NCBI RefSeq assembly: GCF_003335105.1
Contig: NZ_QFWQ01000003.1
Coordinates: forward strand, 1-64,000
DNA: 64,000 bases
Source: Rhodanobacter denitrificans
Lineage (GTDB): Bacteria; Pseudomonadota; Gammaproteobacteria; Xanthomonadales; Rhodanobacteraceae
Reading direction: 5' to 3'
A model generated the notes under the pieces. The model saw only the letters and a program-made list of their open reading frames with translations. It searched no databases and was not told where the DNA came from. The first letter of the stretch is position 1. Every line of letters starts with the position of its first letter. A program made the translations under genes and the position numbers. Below are positions 1 through 8,753 of this stretch, piece by piece.

Positions 1-611
1 CGCAGAATCGGGGTAGAACCCTCCTCGGATATCGCGATCTCATCGGCACTCCGCGGGGGCAGCGCACTTATGGCTATGTTTTCGTCAATTCGATTTTTCA
101 CTCTGGCGTCTTCACGTGGCTCGGTGTCTATTTCGAGCAGCGTTACGGTCTTGGCCCGGTAGGGATTGGTGTAGCCCTGCTCGGCTACGGGATTCCTGGT
201 TTCTTGTTCGGCCCGCTGATCGGCCGGGCCGCCGACCGCTGGGGGCGCGCCAGGTTGTTGCCCATCGGGCTTGGGTTGGGTGCCCTAGGTGCAGCTACCC
301 TGATTTTCAACGGTCCCCTGATACTCGCGATTGTGGCCGTGACCGTCCTTTCTCTCGGCTACGACATGACGCAGCCCCTCTTCGGGGGCATCGTCACCGC
401 GCTTGGAGGAAAGCGCCCGGGACAGGCGATGGGCTTGAACGTCTTCGCACTATTCGCTGGATTCGGCGTGGGTAGCCTCCTGTTCGGCGAGGCGCTTCGG
501 CTTGGGTTCGGGATGGCGCTTGGCATCTTCGTCATGGTTCAAGCGCTGGCGACCGCGCTGTCCATCGGATGGTTCAGCGCGGAGGTTCCAGTCAACAGAG
601 TCAACAGCTAG
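1..611 (+). CDS. MFS transporter, C-terminal part (5' end outside window)
   Basis: The reading frame is open from base 3 to the TAG at 609-611, so the gene begins left of the window. The visible 202 or so residues contain several hydrophobic helices and the cytoplasmic-loop signature GRAADRWGRARLL, typical of a loop between helices in major facilitator transporters. The second half (around IFNGPLILAIVAVTVLSLGY) also reads as membrane helices. The substrate cannot be told from this part. The gene stops 265 bases before merR. No other gene is recognisable in 612-876. Confidence 0.75.
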   Translation, partial: QNRGRTLLGYRDLIGTPRGQRTYGYVFVNSIFHSGVFTWLGVYFEQRYGLGPVGIGVALLGYGIPGFLFGPLIGRAADRWGRARLLPIGLGLGALGAATLIFNGPLILAIVAVTVLSLGYDMTQPLFGGIVTALGGKRPGQAMGLNVFALFAGFGVGSLLFGEALRLGFGMALGIFVMVQALATALSIGWFSAEVPVNRVNS

Positions 612-876
612 CCCGCCAGCGCAAAACCCACGGATATGGATCGAATACATATCCTTGATCACTGGTCTGTTGGCGGGGCCGCGTCGCTTAAACGGCTGCT
701 CCAGCGGGGGAGTAGAGATTGGGAAGCCACGGTTCGGTGCCATCTGGCTCGTAACAGAGTGCCAAGATACTTTCTTCTTCGCTTTTCTATTCCTCATCGG
801 CCCACTGGCACGTGTCCGAAGTTTCATTTCAGAGGTTCGCACCACGCCGTACGCAGACGTCACAGGCCGATAAGCG

Positions 877-1275
877 CTACGTCTGATGCAAAAAATTCAA
901 GGTCGGGCAATGCTCCCCACGCGGCGCATGCGCGCAGTCGTCGGCGAGCTGCATAAGTTCCGTTTCCAGCCGCTTCAGATCCTCCAGCTTGCGGCGCACA
1001 TCGAGGAGTTTGTGTTCGGTCATTCGACGCGTCTGCTCGCAGGCTCGTTTGCCCTTGAGGTGGAGAAGTCCGGCAATCTCGTCCAGCGTGAAACCCATGG
1101 TCTTGGCGCGTCGAATGAACTGAAGACGCGCCAGATCCTGGTGTTCATAGCGACGCACACCGCCCAACGGGCGCTCGGGCTCACGCAGCAGGCCCACCCG
1201 CTGGTAGTAGCGCACGGTCTCGATGTGGACGTCGGCGGCCAGGGCCAGCCGGCCGATGGTGAGGGCGGAAGTCAT
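877..1275 (-). CDS. merR: MerR mercury-responsive regulator
   Basis: 132 aa, the usual length for MerR. Residues 5-75 form the winged-helix DNA-binding domain (TIGRLALAADVHIETVRYYQ), followed by a long dimerisation helix. Cys79, Cys114 and Cys123 reproduce the 35- and 9-residue spacing of the Hg(II)-binding cysteines of classical MerR (Cys82, Cys117, Cys126). It is transcribed away from merT and shares the operator/promoter region with it. This supports Hg(II)-dependent repression and activation of the divergent merT operon by untwisting a long-spacer promoter. Confidence 0.92.
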   Translation of the reverse strand: MTSALTIGRLALAADVHIETVRYYQRVGLLREPERPLGGVRRYEHQDLARLQFIRRAKTMGFTLDEIAGLLHLKGKRACEQTRRMTEHKLLDVRRKLEDLKRLETELMQLADDCAHAPRGEHCPTLNFLHQT

Positions 1276-1277
1276 GC

Positions 1278-1309
1278 TTGACTCCGTAGTTGGGTACGGA
1301 AGTTAGTAT
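1278..1309 (+). promoter_or_regulatory. mer operator/promoter of MerR type
   Basis: A -35 box TTGACT (1278-1283) is separated from the -10 box by 19 bases (TTAGTA) or 20 bases (TAGTAT, 1304-1309). This over-long spacer is typical of MerR-controlled promoters. Between the boxes lies the interrupted dyad CCGTA(1284-1288)...TACGG(1295-1299), the known MerR core. The -10 ends only 6-7 bases before the merT ATG. Confidence 0.85.
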
Positions 1310-1315
1310 GCGCTC

Positions 1316-1672
1316 ATGAATACGTTACCAGCCAAATCGTCGCTACCCGCCGTGATCGTCGCGCTGCTCGCGGCGATCGGGGCATCCGTGTGTTGCGTGG
1401 TACCGCTGGTGCTGGTGTTGCTGGGCATCAGCGGGGCGTGGATCGCCTATCTCACGGCGCTCGATCCCTGGCGTCCATGGTTCATCGCGGCCACTTTGCT
1501 TAGCCTTGGTCTCGCGTTCTGGACGCTGTATGGGCCATGGTCGCGTTGCCGCACCGAGGGCACCTGCGTCGAGCCGACGGTCTTGCGGCGGCGGCGGTTT
1601 TGGCTGTGGACAGCCACCGTGCTGACCGTGCCGTTGTTGCTGTTTCCCTATTTCATTGGCTGGTTTTTGTAG
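1316..1672 (+). CDS. merT: MerT mercuric transport protein
   Basis: 118 aa inner-membrane protein with three hydrophobic segments, the MerT size and topology. The vicinal pair Cys26-Cys27 in helix 1 and the cytoplasmic pair Cys78/Cys84 are the residues expected to pass Hg(II) from MerP across the membrane. The ATG is the only candidate start and sits about where transcription should begin, so no Shine-Dalgarno sequence is available. merP follows after 10 bases. No merA lies downstream, so the usual cytoplasmic reductase is missing from this operon. Confidence 0.92.
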   Translation: MNTLPAKSSLPAVIVALLAAIGASVCCVVPLVLVLLGISGAWIAYLTALDPWRPWFIAATLLSLGLAFWTLYGPWSRCRTEGTCVEPTVLRRRRFWLWTATVLTVPLLLFPYFIGWFL

Positions 1673-1682
1673 GAGACGAACG

Positions 1683-1970
1683 ATGCGTCAGTGGCTATTC
1701 GTAATGGTCGCCATCTTGGGGCTGGGCATGGCTCATGCGGCAACACCCACCACGGCCGTGCTGCATGCGGCGAACATGACGTGCCCGAGCTGCAGTGTGA
1801 CGATCAAGAAAGCCTTGAGCCGCATAGCGGGTGTCACGAGCTCGAAGGTCGATCTCAAGGCCGAGACTGTCACTGTGACGTTCGATGCCGATCGCACGAC
1901 GGAGTCGACACTGGCGCGCACGGTTACCGAGGCGGGTTTTCCGGCTACGGCGCAAAACCATGGCGGTTGA
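1683..1970 (+). CDS. merP: MerP-like periplasmic mercury-binding protein
   Basis: 95 aa with a signal peptide (about residues 1-20, ending AHA) and one heavy-metal-associated domain. The metal site reads MTCPSC (Cys34, Cys37) instead of the common MTCAAC, keeping the CxxC geometry. MerP carries Hg(II) in the periplasm to MerT. The start ATG at 1683 has GGAG-type bases upstream (AGGAGACGA). An upstream in-frame ATG at 1656 lies inside merT and would place extra charged residues before the signal peptide, so it was not used. The gene overlaps the next by 11 bases. Confidence 0.9.
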   Translation: MRQWLFVMVAILGLGMAHAATPTTAVLHAANMTCPSCSVTIKKALSRIAGVTSSKVDLKAETVTVTFDADRTTESTLARTVTEAGFPATAQNHGG

Positions 1971-2175
1971 GCCCATCCTGCAGAGCACGCTGACGTGCCC
2001 GCATTGCGACCATCAGGCCACCGAGACCATGCCGACCGACGCCTGCCAGTTCTTCTACGACTGTGAGGGCTGCGGCGAATTGCTCCGGCCCAAGGCGGGC
2101 GACTGCTGCGTGTTCTGCTCGTACGGCAGCGTGCCGTGTCCGCCGATCCAGCAACAGAAGTCGTGCTGCGGGTAG
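1960..2175 (+). CDS. GDCCVxC-domain Cys-rich small protein
   Basis: 71 aa with eleven cysteines (13, 16, 29, 35, 38, 49, 50, 53, 60, 69, 70). It carries the hallmark GDCCVFCSYG and CPPIQ of the GDCCVxC family, which is often found in mer and czc loci and in some species is a selenoprotein. Here every Cys is encoded by TGC/TGT and no in-frame TGA was seen. The CxxC pairs (13/16, 35/38) resemble a small zinc ribbon. The ATG at 1960 lies inside merP, suggesting translational coupling. Function is unknown; soft-metal binding is an inference from cysteine content and position. Confidence 0.85.
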   Translation: MAVEPILQSTLTCPHCDHQATETMPTDACQFFYDCEGCGELLRPKAGDCCVFCSYGSVPCPPIQQQKSCCG

Positions 2176-2285
2176 ACCATCCTTCATAGGGGTCAAACGG
2201 TGCCGGTAGGGGGTTGTCTGAATTCATCACGACCGGCGCCCAAGTGAAATTGTCTAACAGCGTGGCTGTCGTATAGGATCATGGG

Positions 2286-2675
2286 ATGTATCGGTCTGCG
2301 CCATCACTGCTGACTCGCCTGCGCCGCCACCGCGGATTGTGGGTGTTGGCCGTGGCCGTGTTGCTGATCAAACTGGTCAGCGGATCGATCTGCGTGGCCG
2401 ATGGACCGGGAGCGCGATTCGCGTCGGCGACCGCTGCTGCCCCGACCACCCTGTTGGCGGACACCGCCGTCAGTTCGGTATCGGCTGACGATGCGAACTC
2501 CTGTCTTCTGGGTGAAGGGCGCAGTTGCCACTGTGCCTGTGCCCATTCGGTGACGTTCCCCGTCAGCGCATCGCTTCCCATCGCCATGATGGAAGCACGC
2601 TTCGCACCGCTCACCCTCCATTCGGGATTCACGCCGGCCACGACCGGCTCGCTGCTGCGCCCTCCGATCGCCTGA
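2286..2675 (+). CDS. CzcI-like small exported protein upstream of czcCBA
   Basis: 129 aa with one N-terminal hydrophobic segment (about 18-38, ending near Cys36) and a periplasmic tail. The tail has a Cys/His cluster, SCLLGEGRSCHCACAHS, that could bind metal. Similar small proteins precede czc-type efflux genes in Xanthomonadales and other proteobacteria, where CzcI is thought to modulate efflux; the assignment rests on position and layout. A possible promoter, TTGTCT (2250-2255) with a 16-base spacer and TATAGG (2272-2277), ends nine bases before the ATG. Confidence 0.6.
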   Translation: MYRSAPSLLTRLRRHRGLWVLAVAVLLIKLVSGSICVADGPGARFASATAAAPTTLLADTAVSSVSADDANSCLLGEGRSCHCACAHSVTFPVSASLPIAMMEARFAPLTLHSGFTPATTGSLLRPPIA

Positions 2676-2746
2676 AACCGCTCCGTTACGCGACGCCACC
2701 GCCGGTGCAGTTCGTCGCTTCGTGACCGTTTTCAGGAGATCGCTTC

Positions 2747-4066
2747 ATGTCTGTTTTTCGTTCGGTGCCCATCGGCGCCGTGTGTCTGTTGTACGCGGCG
2801 ATGCTCAGTGCCGCGCCCGTATCCCCTTTCTCCCCACCGGTAGCTCCCCTGCCGACATCGTTGTCGACGTCGCCCTTGCAGGATGCGGTGCGCCGTATCT
2901 GGCAAGCCAGTCCCGAGGTGCAGGCCGCGCGCGCGGATCTGGATGCTGCCCAGGCCCGTGCGCGTGCCGCTGCGCAGCCGCTGTACAACCCCTCGCTGTC
3001 GCTTGATGCGGAGAATGCCGACGCCAATCGGCGCACGGCCGGCATCAGCCTGCCGCTGGATCTGTCCGGCAAACGCCGCGCTCGCGCCAGCCAGGGCGAG
3101 GCCGACCTGCTGGCGGCCGAAGCTGGCTACAACCTGCTGCGTCGCGATGTGGCCACCCGCTGGCTGAAAGCCTGGTCGACGGCCGCACTCGCAGCCCGAC
3201 AGAGCGAACTGGGGCAACGCCGCCTGGCGCTGATGAAGCGCTTCGATGACTTGGCCGCACAGCGGTTGAAGGTGGGCGACATCAGCAGTCCGGAACGCGA
3301 CTTGGCCGGCTTGGCGCTCGGTGAGGCGCAGGTGCAACAAGCCACACTCGCGGGCAATGAAGCGGCAGCTCGTGCGGCGTTGCTGGCCATCAGTGGCGAT
3401 CAACTGACCGCGTTGCCACCGTTGCCCAACGGTATGTCACCGGCGGCGGGCAGTGTTACGCCGTTGCCCGTCGATGAACTGCCCGAACTGCGCCAGGCCC
3501 GCGCCCAGCAAGCGAGTGCCGAGGCCGGGGTGCAAGTCGCCCGCCGGGCACGTATCCCCGATCCCACGCTGAGCTTGACCGGCGGACAGGTACGCAGCGG
3601 GCCGCGCACCGATCAGGTGATCGGTCTGAGCGTGTCCATTCCGTTGCCGGTGCTCAACACCGGACGTGCCGAAGTGGATGCCGCCCGTGCGGAAGCCGAT
3701 GCAGCGGCGGCCGGTGTGCGCTCACGCCAGTTTGTGCTGCGCGCCGGACTGCAGGAAGCGCAAGCCCGTTACGCCGCCTTGCGCAGTGCGACCGAAGCCT
3801 TTCGCAGCGGCCGGGCCGCTGCATTCGAGGATCGCACCGCGTTGCTGGAGAAGCTCTGGCGTGCCGGCGAAATCAGCACGTCCGATTACCTCGTGCAGCT
3901 CAAACAGAGCCTGGACACCGCGCTGTCCGGCCAGGAACTGGAAAGCCAAACCTGGCAGACCTGGTTCGACTACCTCACCGCTGCGGGCCGTCTGACCGAC
4001 TGGCTCGATGGCCGCACTCAGGACGGTCCTACTCAGGACGGCCTTAATCAGGATATCCCCCGATGA
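2747..4066 (+). CDS. czcC: CzcC-type outer-membrane efflux channel (TolC family)
   Basis: 439 aa, the expected length for the outer-membrane component of a heavy-metal RND pump. It has a signal peptide (about 1-23), then two repeated helical coiled-coil halves rich in Ala, Arg and Glu (for example LDAAQARARAAAQPLYNPSL near 65-85, with the family motif YNPSLSL). AGGAG lies nine bases before the ATG. The last four bases overlap czcB. In the tripartite pump it forms the channel through the outer membrane. Metal specificity cannot be read from this subunit. Confidence 0.9.
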   Translation: MSVFRSVPIGAVCLLYAAMLSAAPVSPFSPPVAPLPTSLSTSPLQDAVRRIWQASPEVQAARADLDAAQARARAAAQPLYNPSLSLDAENADANRRTAGISLPLDLSGKRRARASQGEADLLAAEAGYNLLRRDVATRWLKAWSTAALAARQSELGQRRLALMKRFDDLAAQRLKVGDISSPERDLAGLALGEAQVQQATLAGNEAAARAALLAISGDQLTALPPLPNGMSPAAGSVTPLPVDELPELRQARAQQASAEAGVQVARRARIPDPTLSLTGGQVRSGPRTDQVIGLSVSIPLPVLNTGRAEVDAARAEADAAAAGVRSRQFVLRAGLQEAQARYAALRSATEAFRSGRAAAFEDRTALLEKLWRAGEISTSDYLVQLKQSLDTALSGQELESQTWQTWFDYLTAAGRLTDWLDGRTQDGPTQDGLNQDIPR

Positions 4067-5160
4067 ATCTCTCTCTTTTGAAACGCAGCCTGCTGGGCAT
4101 GGCGCTGCTGGCCGCGTTGGCCGGCCCTGTCATGGCGCAGGAACCCGCACCCGCCAATCCGCTCGCGCTGGATGCCAAGGCGATCAAGGACGCCGGCATC
4201 GTGCTCGACAAGGCCGCCACGCGCGCCCTGACCGATGAACTGAAAGCCCCCGGCGAAGTGAAAGCCGATGCGTATTCCACCGTGCTGGTGTCGCCGCGCG
4301 TCGAATCGCAGGTGCTGGCCCGCAAGGCCAAGCTCGGCGACGTGGTGAAAACCGGTGCGCCGTTGGTGGTGCTCTCCAGCGTGCAGGTCGCCGAGACGCA
4401 AGGCGCGTTGATCGTGGCCGAACAGGACTGGCAACGGATCGCGTCGCTGGGACCGCAGGCGGTGTCGGCACGACGCTACAACGAAGCGAAGGTGCAGCGC
4501 GATCAGGCGCGTGCCAAGCTGCGTGCCTACGGGCTATCCGACGGCCAGATCCGCGGCATGCTGCGCGCGGGTTCCGCCAAGGCGGATGGCAGCTATGCAT
4601 TGCTGGCGCCGACCGCCGGGCGCATCGCCAGTGACGAGTTCCTCATCGGCGAACGCGTCGAGCCCGGCCGTACCCTGTTTACCTTGGTCAACGACGACGC
4701 GGTCTGGGTCGAGGCGCAACTCGCGCCGGGCGATGCGGCCCGCGCGCAACCCGGCATGGACGCGCGCGTGCTGGCGCACGACCAGACGCTGACGGGGAAG
4801 GTCATCCTGAGTTCGTCGCAGACGAACGAACGCACCCGCACCGTGCCGGTGCGCATCGAAGTTGCCAACCCGAACAACCTCCTGCGCCCGGGCGAATTGG
4901 TCGAAGCGCGCATCGCGGTCGGTGAGGCGGTGCCGAAGCTGGCGGTACCGGCCGAAGCGATCGTGTTGCTGCAAAACCAGCCGACCGTGTTCCTGGCCAA
5001 AGGCAACGGCACGTTCGAGCCGGCGCCGGTGATGGTCGGCGACACCCGTGATGGCTGGACGATGGTCACCCAGGGCCTCAAGGCCGGCGACACCTACGTG
5101 CGCAAGGGCGCCTTCGCCTTGAAGGCCCGTTTGCTGCGCTCGCAGTTGGGAGAAGAATGA
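4063..5160 (+). CDS. czcB: CzcB-type periplasmic adaptor
   Basis: 365 aa membrane-fusion protein with a signal peptide (about 1-26, ending VMA-QE). A lipoyl-like/barrel-sandwich hairpin domain follows, with LAPTAGRIASDEFLIGERVE near 185-205 and a beta-barrel and membrane-proximal domain after it. Adaptors of this class join the inner-membrane RND pump to the TolC channel. It starts inside the czcC stop (ATGA) and ends inside the czcA start (ATGA), so the three subunits are translationally coupled. No His-rich N-terminal metal-binding stretch is present, unlike some CzcB proteins. Confidence 0.9.
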   Translation: MNLSLLKRSLLGMALLAALAGPVMAQEPAPANPLALDAKAIKDAGIVLDKAATRALTDELKAPGEVKADAYSTVLVSPRVESQVLARKAKLGDVVKTGAPLVVLSSVQVAETQGALIVAEQDWQRIASLGPQAVSARRYNEAKVQRDQARAKLRAYGLSDGQIRGMLRAGSAKADGSYALLAPTAGRIASDEFLIGERVEPGRTLFTLVNDDAVWVEAQLAPGDAARAQPGMDARVLAHDQTLTGKVILSSSQTNERTRTVPVRIEVANPNNLLRPGELVEARIAVGEAVPKLAVPAEAIVLLQNQPTVFLAKGNGTFEPAPVMVGDTRDGWTMVTQGLKAGDTYVRKGAFALKARLLRSQLGEE

Positions 5161-8100
5161 TGCTGGAACGTCTGGTTGAATTCTCCCTGCGCTACAAGGT
5201 GCTGGTGCTGATCGTTTTCGTGGTGATCGGCTTCCTTGGTTTTCAGGCGGTGCGTCAGCTGCCCATCGATGCCTTCCCGGACGTCACACCGGTGCAGGTC
5301 AATGTGTACACCGAAGCCTCGGGACTTGCGGCAGAGGACGTGGAACAACTGCTGACCACGCCGGTGGAGTCGGCACTGGCCGGCCTGCCCAAGGTGGAAC
5401 AGATCCGCTCGGTCAGCCTGTTCGGCTTGTCCTACGTGTCGGTGTACTTCGACGACAGCATGGACATCTACTTCGCCCGTCAGCTGGTCAACGAACGGCT
5501 GCAGCAGGTCGGCGATCGCTTGCCGGCGGGTTACGGCAAACCGGCGATGGGACCGAACACCTCCGGCCTCGGCCAGGTGTTCTGGTACACCGTCGAGCGA
5601 GCCGACAACAAGCTCAAGGGTGCTACCGCCAGCACCGCGCCGAACGACATGGACCTGCGCACCCTGCAGGACTGGACCATCCGCCTGATCCTGCGCACCG
5701 CCCCCGGCGTCGACGACGTCACCTCCTGGGGCGGCCAGGAAAAGCAGTTCCAGGTACGCATCGACCCGATGAAGCTGATCGCGCACAAGCTCGGCTTCAA
5801 GGACGTGATCGAGGCGCTGCAGGCCAACAACGCCCAGGTCGGCGGCAACTTCGTCGATGTGGGCCGCGAGCAGTACCTGGTGCGTGGACTGGGCCTGATC
5901 CAGAACGCGAAGGATCTGGGCAACATCGTGCTCAAGACCGAGGACGGTACCCCGGTCTACGTGCGTGATGTGGCCACGATCACCGAAGCGGGCGCACCGC
6001 GCACCGGTGCGGTGACCCGCGATGGCAAGGAAGTGGTGATGGGCCAGGCGCTTGCCCGCATCGGCGAGAACGCCAAGAGCGTGGTCGATGCGGTGAAAGC
6101 CAAGCTCGACACGGTGAAGCAGGCGCTGCCGCCCGGCGTCGTGGTCAAGCCAGTGTACGAACGCACCGAGTTGGTCAATGCGGCCGTGGAAACCGCCGTG
6201 CGTGCCTTGATCGAAGGTTCGATCCTGGTCGCGATCATCCTGTTCCTGTTCCTGGGCGAGTTCCGCAGCGCCATCGTGGTGGTGGTGGCGCTCCCGCTGG
6301 CCATGCTGATCGCCTTCATCTGCATGAATCAGGTCGGCCTCTCGGCCAACCTGATGTCGCTGGCGGGCCTGGCGATCGGCATCGGCATGATGGTGGACGG
6401 CGCGGTGGTGATGGTGGAGAACGCCTACCGCATCATGGCCGAGCGCAAGGCGCATGGGCTCCCGGTGGATCGCACCGCCGCGGTGCTGGCGGCTGCCCGC
6501 GAGGTGGCCAATCCGATGGCGTTTGCGATCCTGATCATCATCGTGGTGTTCCTGCCGCTGTTCAGTTTGCAAGGACTGGAAGGCAAGATGTTCAAGCCGA
6601 TGGCGTTCAACATCAGCTTCGCGATGGCGGGATCGCTGATTCTCGCCTTGACGTTGATCCCGGTACTCGCCGCGCTGGTGCTGAAACCGAAGGAAGAGAA
6701 GGACACCTGGTTGGTGGCGTTCCTGAAACGCCATTACGCCACGGTGCTCGCCTGGGCGTTGGCACGTCGCAAACTGGTGTTGGGCATCGCCGCCGGTGCC
6801 TTGCTCGGCAGCCTCGCGCTGTTCCCGTTCCTCGGCAAGGAGTTCATGCCCAACCTGAAGGAAGGCGCCATCATGTGGCGGATCACCTCGATCCCGTCGG
6901 CATCGCTCGACGAGTCGATCGCCATCTCCAAACAGGTGTCGACGCTGATCAAACAGAAGTTTCCGGAAGTGGAAACCACGCTGGCAATGATCGGTCGCGC
7001 CGAGAAAGGCGAGACAGCCGACGTGAATTACATGGAGGTGTACACCCCGCTGAAGCCTAAGGATCAATGGCGCAAGGGCGAGACGCTGGAGAGCATCGAG
7101 GAGGCCATGCAGAAAGAACTGTCGGCGGCCTTGCCCACCGCGGTGGTGAGTTACACCCAGCCGATCCAGATGCGTATCGAGGAACTGATCTCCGGTGTGC
7201 GCGCCACGTTGGCGCTGAAGATCTACGGCGATGATCTGGGCGAGCTGGATCGCCTGAGCGGCCGCATCAAAAACGCGCTGGCCGGGGTGCCCGGCGTGGC
7301 CGATCTCGCGCTGGAGGCAAACATCGGCAAGCCACAGATCCGCATCAAGGTGGATCGCGATGCACTGGCCCGCTATGGCTTGAACGCCGACGACGTGTTG
7401 ACCGTGGTGAAGAACGGCATCGGTGGCGAACCGGTGACGACCCTGCTCGATGGCGTGAAACGCTTCGACATCGCGGTGCGGCTGGACGATGCGGACAAGG
7501 CGTCCTTGCCGGCGATCCAGCGCATCCCGATCCGCACGGCCAGTGGCGCGCTGGTGCAGTTGTCGCAAGTGGCCGAGGTCAGTGATGCGGAAGGCTATTC
7601 GTTCATCCGTCGGGAACAGCTGCAGCGTTATGCGGTGATCCAAATGGACGTGCGTGGTCGCGACATCGACGGCTTCGTCAAGGAGGCCAATGCCGCCATC
7701 GCGCAGCAGGTGAAGCTGCCGACCGGCTACTACAGCGAATGGGGCGGCGCATTCGAGAACCAGCAGCGGGCGTTGAAGCGGTTGTCGCTGATCGTGCCGG
7801 CGACGATTTTCTTCATCTTCGTCTTGCTCTACACCGCGTTCAACTCGGTAAAGCACGCCACGCTGATCCTGGCCAACGTGCCGTTCGCCACTATTGGCGG
7901 CATCGTCGGGCTGGCGATTACCGGGCAGTACCTGTCGGTGCCCTCGGCGATCGGCTTCATCGCGGTGTTCGGCGTGGCGATGTTGAACGGCATCGTGTTG
8001 GTGAGTTTCTTGAACGAGCAACGTGAGAAAGGCTTGCCCGTGCGCGAGGCGGTGATCCGCGGCACCGCGCTACGCATGCGCCCGGTGATGATGACCGCCA

Positions 8101-8294
8101 GCGTGGCGATCCTGGGCCTGGTGCCGATGCTGTTGTCCAGCGGCGTCGGTGCCGAAACCCAGCGTCCGCTCGCCACCGTGGTGGTGGGCGGGCTGATCAC
8201 CTCGACGTTGCTGACGCTGGTGCTGCTGCCGGTGCTCTACGACTGGATCGAAGAACGCGCCGCCCGGCGCCTCGCCAAGGAGAACACCCCATGA
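5157..8294 (+). CDS. czcA: CzcA-type RND heavy-metal efflux pump
   Basis: 1045 aa, full length for an HME-RND permease. It has a first membrane helix at 12-32, a large periplasmic loop, a helix bundle around 340-540, a second periplasmic loop and a second bundle to the C terminus. The helix-4 signature reads GIGMMVDGAVVMVEN with the key Asp at residue 414. The first Asp of the CzcA-type DFG-x3-DGA motif is Gly here, so specificity may differ from true Zn/Co/Cd pumps. It uses proton import to expel divalent cations from the periplasm or cytoplasm. The large open frame on the opposite strand is a codon-bias shadow. Confidence 0.92.
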   Translation: MMLERLVEFSLRYKVLVLIVFVVIGFLGFQAVRQLPIDAFPDVTPVQVNVYTEASGLAAEDVEQLLTTPVESALAGLPKVEQIRSVSLFGLSYVSVYFDDSMDIYFARQLVNERLQQVGDRLPAGYGKPAMGPNTSGLGQVFWYTVERADNKLKGATASTAPNDMDLRTLQDWTIRLILRTAPGVDDVTSWGGQEKQFQVRIDPMKLIAHKLGFKDVIEALQANNAQVGGNFVDVGREQYLVRGLGLIQNAKDLGNIVLKTEDGTPVYVRDVATITEAGAPRTGAVTRDGKEVVMGQALARIGENAKSVVDAVKAKLDTVKQALPPGVVVKPVYERTELVNAAVETAVRALIEGSILVAIILFLFLGEFRSAIVVVVALPLAMLIAFICMNQVGLSANLMSLAGLAIGIGMMVDGAVVMVENAYRIMAERKAHGLPVDRTAAVLAAAREVANPMAFAILIIIVVFLPLFSLQGLEGKMFKPMAFNISFAMAGSLILALTLIPVLAALVLKPKEEKDTWLVAFLKRHYATVLAWALARRKLVLGIAAGALLGSLALFPFLGKEFMPNLKEGAIMWRITSIPSASLDESIAISKQVSTLIKQKFPEVETTLAMIGRAEKGETADVNYMEVYTPLKPKDQWRKGETLESIEEAMQKELSAALPTAVVSYTQPIQMRIEELISGVRATLALKIYGDDLGELDRLSGRIKNALAGVPGVADLALEANIGKPQIRIKVDRDALARYGLNADDVLTVVKNGIGGEPVTTLLDGVKRFDIAVRLDDADKASLPAIQRIPIRTASGALVQLSQVAEVSDAEGYSFIRREQLQRYAVIQMDVRGRDIDGFVKEANAAIAQQVKLPTGYYSEWGGAFENQQRALKRLSLIVPATIFFIFVLLYTAFNSVKHATLILANVPFATIGGIVGLAITGQYLSVPSAIGFIAVFGVAMLNGIVLVSFLNEQREKGLPVREAVIRGTALRMRPVMMTASVAILGLVPMLLSSGVGAETQRPLATVVVGGLITSTLLTLVLLPVLYDWIEERAARRLAKENTP

Positions 8295-8620
8295 AAGAAG
8301 TAAAGGCATTCATCCATCGCGGCCGCGTGGTCGACGTCATCCATGCCCTGGAGGACGGTGGGTTCCGCTATCTCTCGGTGAGCGACGTCAAAGGGTTGTT
8401 GACCGCGCTCAGTGCCCAGGAACAGATCTATTCGATGGAACTGGGCGAACGGGTGACCAAGCAGATCAAGCTCGAAGTGTTTTGCGAGGACGACCAAGCC
8501 GAACGGGCCGTGCAGCTGATCCGTTTGCACGGACGCACCGGCCAGAGTGTTGCGGGCTGGGTCTACCAGAGCACGGTGGATCGGGCGTGGCCGATCGACG
8601 GGCGTGTGGATAACGACTAA
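8291..8620 (+). CDS. PII-like protein linked to czcCBA
   Basis: 109 aa with the ferredoxin-like alpha/beta pattern of PII/GlnB-like proteins (MKEVKAFIHRGRVVDVIHAL at the start; FCEDDQAERAVQLI and GRTGQSVAGWVYQS later). Such proteins often end czc and cus operons and may sense metal or nucleotide to tune the pump. The classical GlnB uridylylation loop sequence is not obvious, so a nitrogen role is unlikely. It overlaps czcA by four bases. Confidence 0.8.
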   Translation: MKEVKAFIHRGRVVDVIHALEDGGFRYLSVSDVKGLLTALSAQEQIYSMELGERVTKQIKLEVFCEDDQAERAVQLIRLHGRTGQSVAGWVYQSTVDRAWPIDGRVDND

Positions 8621-8753
8621 TCGGGGCAGCGGGAGTACTCACGTCGCTGCATCGGTGTCATTTCATAACACGGCGGCGGCCGCGTAGAGTGGTCGCCGCC
8701 ATGAGGGATTCCAATACCTGAAGCATGCATCCAATCCATCGGGTTACCGGCTC

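Noticed and set aside
612-876. Small genes between the MFS fragment and merR
   Set aside because: Open frames here have no ribosome binding site, no motif and shift-frame composition.
5094-8021. 975-codon open frame opposite czcA
   Set aside because: It is a high-GC antisense frame with His/Gln/Arg-rich low-complexity sequence, no family motif and full overlap with a clear RND pump.
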